From: Mesoterricola sediminis
GTDB lineage: Bacteria; Acidobacteriota; Holophagae; Holophagales; Holophagaceae
DNA: 64,000 bases
Direction: 5' to 3'
Assembly (NCBI RefSeq): GCF_030295425.1
Contig: NZ_AP027081.1
Span: forward strand, 4,291,001 to 4,355,000
The notes under the pieces were generated by a model, which saw nothing but the letters and a program-made list of their open reading frames with translations, was not told the DNA's origin and did not search any database. The first letter of the stretch is position 1. Every line of letters begins with the position of its first letter. A program made the translations under genes and the position numbers. Of the stretch, positions 40,227 through 47,675 are shown one piece after another.

Positions 40227-40369
40227 GAGCCCTCCTGGGGATGGACCGACGGAGAAGTACCGGTGGCGGTTTGATGCTGGCCCAGCATAGGCGTCCCCCG
40301 CCCCCGCCTCAAGGGAACAAACCGCCCGGGCGCCCGGGAAGGGCTGGGAGGACGCGGTACAATGGGCCC

Positions 40370-41341
40370 ATGAGCGCGCCGACCCTCCCCTACGTCCCCG
40401 ACCTGGAAAGCATCGATCCCGCCCTGGACCTGGCGGCGGAGATCGCGCGCCTGCGCCGGGAGCGCAACGCCGTCATCCTCGCCCACTACTACCAGGAGCC
40501 CGAGATCCAGGACCTGGCCGACTTCGTCGGGGACAGCCTCCAGCTCTCGCAGGCGGCCGCCAGGACCGGGGCCGACGTCATCGCCTTCTGCGGCGTCCAC
40601 TTCATGGCCGAGACCGCCAAGATCCTCAACCCGGGCAAGCGCGTGGTGATCCCCGACCTGGACGCGGGCTGCAGCCTCGCGGACCGCTGCCCCGCCGACG
40701 CCTTCGGCGCCTGGAAGCAGCAGTTCCCCGACCACAAGGTGGTCAGCTACATCAACTGCTCCGCCGGCGTGAAGGCCCACTCCGACATCATCTGCACCAG
40801 CTCCAACGCCGTGCGCGTGGTGGAGAGCTTCCCGAAGGATCAGAAACTCATCTTCGCCCCGGACCGCCACCTGGGCCGTTGGGTCATGCGGCAGACGGGC
40901 CGCGACCTGGTCCTGTGGCCGGGCTTCTGCATCGTCCATGAGCAGTTCACCGCCAACCGGGTGGCCCAGCTCAAGGCCCGGCACCCGGACGCCAAGGTCA
41001 TCGTGCACCCCGAATGCGACGCCACCGTCAGCCGCATGGCCGACTTCGTGGGCTCCACCGCGGCCCTGCTCGCCTATGTGGCCAAGGCGCCCGGGCGCAC
41101 CTTCATCGTCGGCACCGAGGCCGGCATCCTGCACCAGATGCGCAAGGCCCGCCCGGACGCCGAGCTCGTGCCCATCCCCGCGGACAGCGGCTGCAACTGC
41201 GCCCTCTGCCCCTACATGAAGCTCAACAGCCTCGAGAAGCTCTACCTGGCCCTGCGCGACCTCCAGCCGGAGATCGTCCTCGACGAGGCGCTCCGGCTGA
41301 AGGCCCTCGGGCCCGTGGAGCGCATGCTGGCCCTCGGCTGA
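40370..41341 (+). CDS. nadA: Quinolinate synthase
   Basis: 323 residues. The enzyme condenses iminoaspartate with dihydroxyacetone phosphate in NAD synthesis and holds a [4Fe-4S] cluster by three Cys. Family segments are [78 protein letters not shown] and the C-terminal [21 protein letters not shown] hexamer ends only seven bases before the ATG, so if it is the -10 box the mRNA would be nearly leaderless. nadB and nadC are not in the window. Confidence 0.94.
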   Translation: MSAPTLPYVPDLESIDPALDLAAEIARLRRERNAVILAHYYQEPEIQDLADFVGDSLQLSQAAARTGADVIAFCGVHFMAETAKILNPGKRVVIPDLDAGCSLADRCPADAFGAWKQQFPDHKVVSYINCSAGVKAHSDIICTSSNAVRVVESFPKDQKLIFAPDRHLGRWVMRQTGRDLVLWPGFCIVHEQFTANRVAQLKARHPDAKVIVHPECDATVSRMADFVGSTAALLAYVAKAPGRTFIVGTEAGILHQMRKARPDAELVPIPADSGCNCALCPYMKLNSLEKLYLALRDLQPEIVLDEALRLKALGPVERMLALG

Positions 41342-41345
41342 GCCT

Positions 41346-42098
41346 TCACTGCACCCGGGGGTGGACGGGGTGCGCGTCCAGGCGCAGCTCCAGCCGCTCG
41401 CCGGGCCCCAGGATGGCGACCTCGGCCCCCGGTTCCAGGTGCGCGAAGGGGAAGGCGGGCGTCGGCGCCAGGATGATCTCGGCCGCCAGCGGTTCCACCG
41501 GGCTGAGCTCCCGCCAGGTGTCCAGCGGCACCCGGCGCGTCCGGCCCGCCGCCGTGACCACCAGGCTGCCCTCCCAGGTCAGGTCCAGGTCCAGCCAGGC
41601 GCCCAGCACGGGCCCCCGGCCGTCATCCACGGCCAGGCAGCAGCCGGCGCAGGCGCCTCCGGGCAGGCCCACCCAGGCGAGGGTGGGCGCCGGCGCGTGG
41701 CCCAGCACCGCCCCGGGCCCGCCCAGGGTCGCGGGATCCAGGCGGGTGCCGTCCCAGCGCCGGATGGAGACGGGATCGGGGAGGCAGGCCAGGAAGGTCA
41801 CCGTCTCCACCGGCGGGGCCAGCTCGATGGGCAGCCCCGTGCGGGCCTCCCACTTGAGCGCGTAGGCCAGGGCCTGGCGCGCCCGGTTCAGGGCCCGCGG
41901 CCCCCCTTCCAGCACCCGCCGCAGGCTGGCCGGGACCAGCGCCTCCGCCAGGGTCTCGGGGCGCCCCTCGCCCAGCTTCGCGAGGCGCAGGTGCTCGAGG
42001 CGGTTGAGGTCCACCACGCGCCCGCCCTCGGGCAGCGGCGCCACCAGGGCCCGCCGCTCCACCCGCCCTTCGCGCCAGACGGCCGTTCCCAGCTTCAT
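41346..42098 (-). CDS. Fumarylacetoacetate hydrolase-fold-like protein, divergent
   Basis: 250 residues. The start MKLGTAVWREGRVERRALVA, then VVDLNRLEHLRLAKLG, looks like the small N-terminal domain found before FAH-fold enzymes. The C-terminal LEPGAEVAILGPGERLELRL resembles the end of that fold. The usual metal ligands (E-x-E and a later Asp) are not obvious in the middle, where PGGACAGCCLAVDD occurs instead. It may be a non-catalytic or reassigned member. It is convergent with nadA (four bases between stops) and upstream of nothing on its own strand. Confidence 0.5.
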   Translation of the reverse strand: MKLGTAVWREGRVERRALVAPLPEGGRVVDLNRLEHLRLAKLGEGRPETLAEALVPASLRRVLEGGPRALNRARQALAYALKWEARTGLPIELAPPVETVTFLACLPDPVSIRRWDGTRLDPATLGGPGAVLGHAPAPTLAWVGLPGGACAGCCLAVDDGRGPVLGAWLDLDLTWEGSLVVTAAGRTRRVPLDTWRELSPVEPLAAEIILAPTPAFPFAHLEPGAEVAILGPGERLELRLDAHPVHPRVQ

Positions 42099-42105
42099 CG
42101 TCCCC

Positions 42106-42501
42106 TCACACCTGCGACTGCAGCCACGCCTGGGTCTGGGGCCGGATGGGGCGGGGCCTGCCCGTGGCCAGGTCCACCATGACCTGGACGGTCTGCCCTT
42201 CGGCCAGCACCACGCGGTCGCCGCCGCGGGTCACGCGGTAGGCGAGGGTGAAGGAGGTGTTCCCCACGTGGACGCAGCGGACCTCCACCTGGACCGCGTC
42301 GCCGAGGTGGATGGGCTTGCGGTAGTCCATCTCCACATGGGCGATGTAGAAGCCTTCCTCGGAGAAGGGCCGCCCATCCAGGTACCCCGCCCACCAGCGG
42401 GTGCGGGCGTGCTCCAGGTAGACGATGAACATCGCGTGGTTCACGTGCCCCAGGGCGTCCACGTCGGAAAACCGGACATCGATGGGCAGGGAAAAGGGCA
42501 T
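42106..42501 (-). CDS. Acyl-CoA thioesterase, 4HBT/YbgC-like hotdog fold
   Basis: 131 residues from ATG 42501, which has GGAGG four bases upstream. The catalytic region is VRFSDVDALGHVNHAMFIVYLEHART, the D-x-D-x-x-G-H-V-N pattern of YbgC-like thioesterases, and VEMDYRKPIHLGDAVQVEVR forms the central strand. These enzymes hydrolyse acyl-CoA or acyl-ACP thioesters in the cytoplasm; chain length cannot be read from sequence. It is followed on the same strand by the FAH-like gene after seven bases and is divergent from the CPBP protease. Confidence 0.87.
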   Translation of the reverse strand: MPFSLPIDVRFSDVDALGHVNHAMFIVYLEHARTRWWAGYLDGRPFSEEGFYIAHVEMDYRKPIHLGDAVQVEVRCVHVGNTSFTLAYRVTRGGDRVVLAEGQTVQVMVDLATGRPRPIRPQTQAWLQSQV

Positions 42502-42536
42502 GGCGCCTCCTTCCCCCAATGTATCATCCTGTATCC

Positions 42537-43904
42537 ATGGACAGACCTGGCCGCGCCCCCTGGAACCCGGACCGGACCTGGGCGGACCCGCTCATCCTGA
42601 CCCTCCTCCTGCTCCTCGCGGTCGTGTCGGCGGCGGGGACGCGGGGCCGGTCCAGGGCCGCGGCGAAACCGGCGGAGCGCGTGCAGCTCCAGGGCATGCT
42701 GGCGGACGCCGCCCTCGCCTCCCCCAGGGTGCTCAGCACGTGGACGGCCCTGGCGGCCCCGCAGGGCCGGGGCGTGGAGGCCTTCGTCGACCGCGACCTC
42801 CAGGGCTGGGACCGCGCGGTCCTCGCGGTCCACGCCGGGGAGCGCGGCGAACTGGACCTCGCCGCGGACCTGGCCGGCGCCGCCCCGGGCGAGGTGGGCG
42901 ACCTCTTCCGGGCCCACCTCGCCTGGGCCTACCGCGGCCAGGGGACGCCCCTCTCCCGCATCGACGCCGCCCGGGTGCGCCGGGCCCTGGGCGAGGGCTA
43001 CGCGGGGTGGATCCTCGAGGCCCGCGCCGCGGCCCGGGCCGGCGGCGATCCGGCCCCGCTGGAGGCGAAGGCCGCCGCCTGGGCCGCGCCCCGCGCCCTC
43101 GGCCTCGTCGCCGCGGGCCTGGGCATGGGCCTCCTGTTCCTGGCGGGGCTCGCCTTCATCGCCTTCCTCGCCCTCTTCCGCGCCAGGCCCTCGCCCCACC
43201 CGCGCTTCGGCATGTCCGGCCGGGCCCTGGTGATCGTGCTCCTGGCCTGGTTCGCCACGCACCTCCTCACGGGCCAGGTGATCAACCTCCTCCTCCTGCC
43301 CCTCCCCTTCCTGAGGCCGCTCTTCCTGCCCCTCAGCTACGGCGCCCATGCGGCCCTGGGCCTCGCCTACCTGTGCTGGGCGGAGGACCTCACCCCCGCC
43401 GACCTGGCCCGCCGCCTCGCGCCGGGCCGCCACGGGCGGGCCCTCCTGTCCGGCCTCGGCTTCCTGGCCCTGGCCTTCACGGCGGTGGCCGCCGCCAACA
43501 TCGCCCTCGCCCCCGTCATGCCCCACGGGCAGCCCCCGCAGAAGGAGCTGATGGAGATGCTGGCCCGCACCCGGGGCCCCCTGGCCGTGGCCATGACCTT
43601 CCTCACCGTGGCCGTCGCGGCGCCCGTGTTCGAGGAGGTGCTCTTCCGCGGGTTCCTCCTCCCCTGGCTCGGAGAGCGCCTCGCCGCCCGCATGGGCCCC
43701 CGCGCCGGCTGGCACCTGGCCGTCGTGGTCTCCGGCCTGGCCTTCGGCGCCATGCACATGCAGCCCCTGGGCATGCCCACCCTGGGCACCCTGGGCATCG
43801 TCCTCGGCATGGCCTACCTGCGCACCGGCAACCTGCTCACCTCCATCCTCGTGCACGGGCTCTGGAACGGCGGCATCTTCCTCGCCATGCGCCTGCTGGT
43901 CTGA
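42537..43904 (+). CDS. CPBP-family intramembrane metalloprotease
   Basis: 455 residues. The first 190 residues form a soluble, Ala-rich helical part after one membrane span. The C-terminal half has about seven spans with the three CPBP (Abi) motifs: FEEVLFRGFLLPW (Glu-Glu and Arg), FGAMHMQPLG (Phe and His) and VHGLWNGGIF (His and Asn). Members include Rce1-type proteases and immunity or maturation proteins of bacteriocin loci. A double-glycine-leader peptide gene lies 260 bases downstream on the same strand, so a processing or immunity role is possible. An ATG at 42519 is the alternative start. Confidence 0.85.
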   Translation: MDRPGRAPWNPDRTWADPLILTLLLLLAVVSAAGTRGRSRAAAKPAERVQLQGMLADAALASPRVLSTWTALAAPQGRGVEAFVDRDLQGWDRAVLAVHAGERGELDLAADLAGAAPGEVGDLFRAHLAWAYRGQGTPLSRIDAARVRRALGEGYAGWILEARAAARAGGDPAPLEAKAAAWAAPRALGLVAAGLGMGLLFLAGLAFIAFLALFRARPSPHPRFGMSGRALVIVLLAWFATHLLTGQVINLLLLPLPFLRPLFLPLSYGAHAALGLAYLCWAEDLTPADLARRLAPGRHGRALLSGLGFLALAFTAVAAANIALAPVMPHGQPPQKELMEMLARTRGPLAVAMTFLTVAVAAPVFEEVLFRGFLLPWLGERLAARMGPRAGWHLAVVVSGLAFGAMHMQPLGMPTLGTLGIVLGMAYLRTGNLLTSILVHGLWNGGIFLAMRLLV

Positions 43905-44031
43905 GCGGGAAGGGCCGGGTCCGTCCCCCCAAAAAAGTCCGTCCTGGATCCATTTCCTCGCTGCGCGGAGCTTGGCCGGGCGTGCCCGGCCGGGCGCATC
44001 CGGCAACCCCCAGGGCCGGCAGGACTTGGCA

Positions 44032-44131
44032 ATTCGTGAATGGCCCATGGTCCCCGGGGGCCCCCTTGCCGCCGTGGTTCGCCGACCGACATTGGGTCCG
44101 CGATCGCCCCTCACCCCCACCATTCATGAAT
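44032..44131. promoter_or_regulatory. Pair of ATTCrTGAAT palindromic boxes upstream of the GG-leader peptide
   Basis: ATTCGTGAAT at 44032-44041 and ATTCATGAAT at 44122-44131 are near-identical ten-base dyads 90 bases apart, AT-rich islands in GC-rich DNA, in the 259-base gap before the peptide gene. Such spacing fits paired operator sites. No promoter hexamers are convincing, and the rest of the gap 43905-44163 holds no gene. Confidence 0.35.
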
Positions 44132-44163
44132 GCCTTTTCCATTCCTTTTGAAAGGCTGTACCC

Positions 44164-44451
44164 ATGCATCGCATGCAATCCCAGGACCTGGCCCATGTCA
44201 CGGGCGGCTCCCTCTGGTCGGAAATCAGCAAGGTCTTCGGCCGTGAAGGCAAACCCTTCCTCGGCAGGGATCTCCTTGAAGTCGCGGCGGGGGCCGGCGC
44301 GGCGGCCGCGGGCGCCGCCCTCGGCCTCCCCATCGCCGCCGCCGGCGCCCTCGGCAAGGCCGCCCAGGCCGGAACCGAAGACTCCATCGACCGAAAGAAC
44401 GGCATCCACACCGACCGGGGCCCCTGGTACCGGCGGATCCCCCGCAGCTGA
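44164..44451 (+). CDS. Putative bacteriocin-like peptide with double-glycine leader
   Basis: 95 residues. MHRMQSQDLAHVTGG looks like a class II bacteriocin leader: acidic/polar, Leu and Val at the usual positions, and Gly14-Gly15 just before the cut. The product has an amphipathic segment (SLWSEISKVFGREGKPFL), then a Gly/Ala-rich hydrophobic stretch (VAAGAGAAAAGAALGLPIAA, then AGALGKAAQAG) like the glycine-zipper pores of class IIb bacteriocins and microcins, and a basic tail. No C39 peptidase transporter is in the window. A non-bacteriocin secreted peptide is also possible. ATG 44173 is an alternative start. Confidence 0.55.
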   Translation: MHRMQSQDLAHVTGGSLWSEISKVFGREGKPFLGRDLLEVAAGAGAAAAGAALGLPIAAAGALGKAAQAGTEDSIDRKNGIHTDRGPWYRRIPRS

Positions 44452-44507
44452 ACCCCCGGGGCCGTCCCGCCCCGCGGGGCGGCCCCCCCTTCCGGGAGTC
44501 CCTCCCC

Positions 44508-45107
44508 ATGAGACATGCCGCATGGGCCGCGGCGGCGGCAGCCCTGTCCCTCCAGGGCGCCGACCCCCCCGCGCGCCGCACCTCCTCCGAGGTGACCCTC
44601 CTCCAGCCCACGGGCCCCCTCGCGCAGTTCTACACCTCCCACGCCGGCCTCGGCTTCTCCGGCGTCGGCGAGCGGGACCTGGGCGGCGGCCACGGGCTGC
44701 GGTCCCGGATCACCCTGGGCTGGTTCTCGGGACGGCGCGTGCCGGAGACCCCGGACCCGCCCGCCGGGACCGCCTTCCTCTTCGCGCCCGGCCTCGACGT
44801 CGCCTACCGCTACCAGTGGCGCGACCTCCCGCGGCGGCCCTACGTCTGGGCCGGCCCCGGCGCCCAGGCCTACCTGGGGTCCGCGCGGGCCCGGCCCGCC
44901 GTGGAGGCGGCCGCCGACAACCGGAACCCGGTCCTGGCCACCACCTGGGTGACCACGTCCACGGGGCTCCAGCTCGCCTTCACCGCCGGCGCCGGCCTGG
45001 AGCTGGACGCCCGGTGGGGCGTCAACCTCGGCTGCCACTGGACCCGGGCCGGCGGCCGCACCCTCGCCACGGTGGACCTGGGCTTCACCTTCCGGCTGCC
45101 GCCCTGA
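44508..45107 (+). CDS. Small outer-membrane beta-barrel-like protein
   Basis: 199 residues with a signal peptide (RHAAWAAAAAALSLQGADPP). The mature chain alternates polar and apolar residues in short strands (LRSRITLGWFSG, LDVAYRYQWRD, YVWAGPGAQAYLG, GLQLAFTAGAGLELD, GVNLGCHWTRAGG) and ends LATVDLGFTFRLPP, aromatic-rich near the C-terminus as in outer-membrane barrels of about eight strands. The family is unknown. It follows the peptide gene by 56 bases that contain a GC-rich hairpin, so cotranscription is uncertain. Confidence 0.62.
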   Translation: MRHAAWAAAAAALSLQGADPPARRTSSEVTLLQPTGPLAQFYTSHAGLGFSGVGERDLGGGHGLRSRITLGWFSGRRVPETPDPPAGTAFLFAPGLDVAYRYQWRDLPRRPYVWAGPGAQAYLGSARARPAVEAAADNRNPVLATTWVTTSTGLQLAFTAGAGLELDARWGVNLGCHWTRAGGRTLATVDLGFTFRLPP

Positions 45108-45112
45108 CGGGC

Positions 45113-45154
45113 CCGGCCCCCGCGGCGCCCCGGAGGGGGCGCCGCGGGGGCCGG
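45113..45154. terminator. 19-base perfect hairpin between convergent genes
   Basis: CCGGCCCCCGCGGCGCCCC pairs perfectly with its complement around the loop GGAG, between the barrel-protein stop (45107) and the RNase Y stop (45177). There is no T-run. It could end transcription from both sides or protect 3' ends. Confidence 0.6.
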
Positions 45155-45176
45155 AAGCGCGGCGGACGGGGTCCGT

Positions 45177-46796
45177 CTACCGGGCGTATTCCACCGCCCG
45201 CGTCTCGCGCATGACGGTGACCTTGATCTGGCCGGGGTACTGCATCTCGCCCTCGATGCGCTTGGTGACGTCCTTGGCGAGCCAGAAGGCCTGGTCGTCG
45301 TTCACCTGGCCGGCGTCCACCATGATGCGGATCTCGCGGCCCGCCTGCATGGCGAAGCTCTTCTGGACGCCCTTGTAGCTGTTGGCGATGGCCTCCAGGG
45401 CCTCCAGGCGCTTCACGTAGGTCTCGAGCATCTCGCGGCGCGCGCCGGGGCGGGCGGCGCTCAGGGCGTCGGCGGCAGTGATGAGCATGGCCTCCACCGT
45501 CTTGGGCTCGAAGTCCCCGTGGTGGCAGCTCATGGCGTGGATGACGGGGTCCTTCTCCCCGAAGCGCTTGAGGAGCTCCATGCCGATCTCGATGTGGGTG
45601 CCCTCCACCTCGCGGTCGATGGCCTTGCCGATGTCGTGGAACAGGCCGGCGCGGCGGGCCAGCTTCTGGTCGGCGCCGAGCTCGGCGGCCATGTATTCGG
45701 CGATGCGGGCCACCTCCTTGGTGTGCTCCAGGACGTTCTGGCCGTAGCTGGTGCGGTAGTTGAGGCGGCCGATCAGCTTGTGCAGCTTGGGGTGGACATC
45801 GGGGAAGCCCAGCCCGATGGCCGTGGATTCGCCCAGCTCCTTGAGGTGCTGGTCCATGTCGATCTTCGTCTTCTCCACCACTTCCTCGATGCGGGCGGGG
45901 TGGATGCGGCCGTCGGCCAGCAGCTTGAGGATGGCCTGCCGGGCCACCTCGCGGCGGATGGGATCGAAGCTGGAGACGACGATCGTCTCGGGGGTGTCGT
46001 CCACGATGAGGTCGCAGCCGGTGGCCTTCTCCAGGGCCCGGATGTTCCGGCCCTCGCGGCCGATGATGCGGCCCTTGAGGTCATCGCTGGGAAGCTGGAC
46101 AGAGCTGACCGCCGTCTCGGCGACCACGTCCGAGGCCAGGCGCTGGATGGCGGAGGTGATGGTCCACCGGGCCCGCTTCTGGGCCTCCTCCTGGGCCTCG
46201 TCCTCGATGCGGCGCACCAGCTTGGCGCTGTCCATCTTGGCCGTGTACTCCAGCTGGGCGATCAGCTCGGCCTTGGCGTCCTCCCGGGACAGGCCGGCGA
46301 TCTCCTCCAGGCGGCGGCCCTGCTCCTCCACCAGGCGCTTGTGCTCGACCTGGAGGCCGGTCAACTTCTCCTGCTCCTCCTTGACCCGCTCGGTCTTGAG
46401 CTCGATCTCCTTGGTCTTCTGGTCCACCTGGGCGAGCTTCTTGTCGAGGCTGTCCTCCTTGGTCTGGAGGCGCTGCTCCTGCTTGTCCAGGGTCTGCATG
46501 CGCTCGTTAGCCAGCTTCTCAGCTTCCTGCCGGGCCTGGAGGGCCTGTTCCTTGGCCTTGAGTTCGGCCTCCTTCTTCAGGGCCTCCGCTTCCCGCTGGC
46601 CCCGCTGGACGATCTTCCCGGCCTCCTTCTCGGCCTCGCCGAGGAGGCGTTCACGCTCGGCCCGCAGCTCGGCCTCAGCCTTGGCCGTGGCCTGGGTCAC
46701 GTCCACCACCGCCTTCTGGGCCTTGCGGAACTGGTAGAAGAAACCGGCTGCGGCCGCGAGGGCCAGAATGAGGCAGATCCAATCCAAGGGGTGCAT
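45177..46796 (-). CDS. rny: Ribonuclease Y
   Basis: 539 residues, standard length (about 520). One N-terminal membrane span ([20 protein letters not shown]) is followed by a long coiled coil (residues about 25-190), a KH domain with [20 protein letters not shown], and an HD domain with [20 protein letters not shown] and [18 protein letters not shown] (metal His-Asp). The C-terminal part [20 protein letters not shown] is family-typical. This membrane-bound endonuclease starts mRNA decay. It lies about 60 bases downstream of the probable 6S RNA on the same strand. Confidence 0.96.
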   Translation of the reverse strand: MHPLDWICLILALAAAAGFFYQFRKAQKAVVDVTQATAKAEAELRAERERLLGEAEKEAGKIVQRGQREAEALKKEAELKAKEQALQARQEAEKLANERMQTLDKQEQRLQTKEDSLDKKLAQVDQKTKEIELKTERVKEEQEKLTGLQVEHKRLVEEQGRRLEEIAGLSREDAKAELIAQLEYTAKMDSAKLVRRIEDEAQEEAQKRARWTITSAIQRLASDVVAETAVSSVQLPSDDLKGRIIGREGRNIRALEKATGCDLIVDDTPETIVVSSFDPIRREVARQAILKLLADGRIHPARIEEVVEKTKIDMDQHLKELGESTAIGLGFPDVHPKLHKLIGRLNYRTSYGQNVLEHTKEVARIAEYMAAELGADQKLARRAGLFHDIGKAIDREVEGTHIEIGMELLKRFGEKDPVIHAMSCHHGDFEPKTVEAMLITAADALSAARPGARREMLETYVKRLEALEAIANSYKGVQKSFAMQAGREIRIMVDAGQVNDDQAFWLAKDVTKRIEGEMQYPGQIKVTVMRETRAVEYAR

Positions 46797-46859
46797 GACG
46801 TCTCTCCGGAGGGTGGGGGAGGCGTCGGCAGACGGATCCGTGGGTCGAAGGGGATCCCC

Positions 46860-47019
46860 GCTCAGTCGTGGAGGCTTGCCGTGTTCCCTAGCAAGTAGGG
46901 GGGCTGCCAGAACTCCGGTTTAAGGCGCGCCGTCGCGCGGAACGCACAAGGCCGGAGGGAAGGCATCCCTGGGCAAATTACGGAACAAGCGCTTGGCCGT
47001 CTCACGGGCCTCGCAGGGA
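46860..47019 (-). ncRNA. ssrS: Probable 6S RNA
   Basis: The gap between zapA and rny on the minus strand is not coding but can fold like 6S RNA. The outer stem pairs GAGGCCCGTG, just after the zapA stop, with CACGG-CAA-GCCTC near 46868. The inside has GCGCCTTAAACCGGAG, similar to the CCTTAAA segment of known 6S RNAs, and long imperfect arms with an open middle. In many bacteria ssrS lies next to zapA, as here. Ends are approximate. 6S RNA imitates an open promoter and binds sigma-70 RNA polymerase. Confidence 0.65.
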
Positions 47020-47379
47020 TCAGATGTCAGTCCCTTCGGTCCGGCCCTGGAAGAGGGGGCCGTCCTCGGGGTTCTCCTCGTCCGGAACATCATCCAGAAG
47101 CTTGCTGAGGGTGAGTTCCAGGTCCTGTGTCTGCCGACTTTGGTCCTGCTCCAAACGCGCCGAACGGTGCGCCAGGTTCAGGGCCCCCATCAACAGCCAG
47201 GTGGACGTGTCCAGGGCCGTGGGGGGCACCCCCCATCTTAGCTCATAGGCCCGCTCCATGTCGCGGAAGGTGTCTTCCAGGATCGACTTGGCCCGGTCCA
47301 GGTCGCCGGGGTCGGCGGTGGACTGGAGGCGGAGGGTCCGGCCCAGGACCTCCAGCTGGACCTCCTGGGGTGCCGTCAT
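47020..47379 (-). CDS. zapA: Cell division protein ZapA
   Basis: 119 residues from ATG 47379, which overlaps the upstream stop by ATGA. The N-terminal VQLEVLGRTLRLQSTADPGD (beta strands of the ZapA head) is followed by a long helix (DRAKSILEDTFRDMERAY, then TWLLMGALNLAHRSARLEQD) that forms the tetrameric coiled coil. ZapA cross-links FtsZ filaments at the division ring. Its pairing with a short coiled-coil gene upstream and a probable 6S RNA downstream is a common arrangement. Confidence 0.85.
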   Translation of the reverse strand: MTAPQEVQLEVLGRTLRLQSTADPGDLDRAKSILEDTFRDMERAYELRWGVPPTALDTSTWLLMGALNLAHRSARLEQDQSRQTQDLELTLSKLLDDVPDEENPEDGPLFQGRTEGTDI

Positions 47380-47612
47380 TCCAGACCCTCGACCATCTGC
47401 AGGATGGTTTCCACCTGCTTGCGGATGCCGTCCCGCTCCTTTTGCCAAGTCGCCTGTTCGGCCTGCAGGTCTTCCACGCGGCGGCGCAGGGTCCTCAGTT
47501 CCTCATCGCTCGTGCCCATGTCGGCCTTCAGGGCCGCCAGCTCGTCCCGGTACAGGTTGCGTTGCTGCACCAGGGCTTGAAGCTTGGTCTCGAGTTGTTT
47601 CAGCACATCCAT
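47376..47612 (-). CDS. Small coiled-coil protein, ZapB-like
   Basis: 78 residues, almost entirely a coiled coil of heptads (VLKQLETKLQALVQQRNLYR, ELRTLRRRVEDLQAEQATWQ, KQVETILQMVEGL). The length and all-helix build match ZapB, a partner of ZapA that thickens the Z-ring. Coiled coils give weak family evidence, so the name rests on coupling with zapA (four-base overlap). It lies 64 bases after pheT in the same orientation. Confidence 0.65.
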   Translation of the reverse strand: MDVLKQLETKLQALVQQRNLYRDELAALKADMGTSDEELRTLRRRVEDLQAEQATWQKERDGIRKQVETILQMVEGLE

Positions 47613-47675
47613 GACATCCGCCTTGGGGTTCCATTCTAGATGCTGCGGGGGGGCGCGGCGCCCCTTTTCTCCGCC

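Noticed and set aside
40358..40363. TACAAT before nadA as a firm promoter call
   Set aside because: The hexamer is good, but there is no -35 partner and it would leave almost no leader; it is mentioned in the nadA entry only.
44124..45038. Minus-strand open frame of 304 codons opposite the GG-leader peptide and the barrel protein
   Set aside because: Low-complexity Gly/Arg-rich composition, no ribosome binding site, and it runs through both plus-strand genes with recognisable signal or leader sequences.
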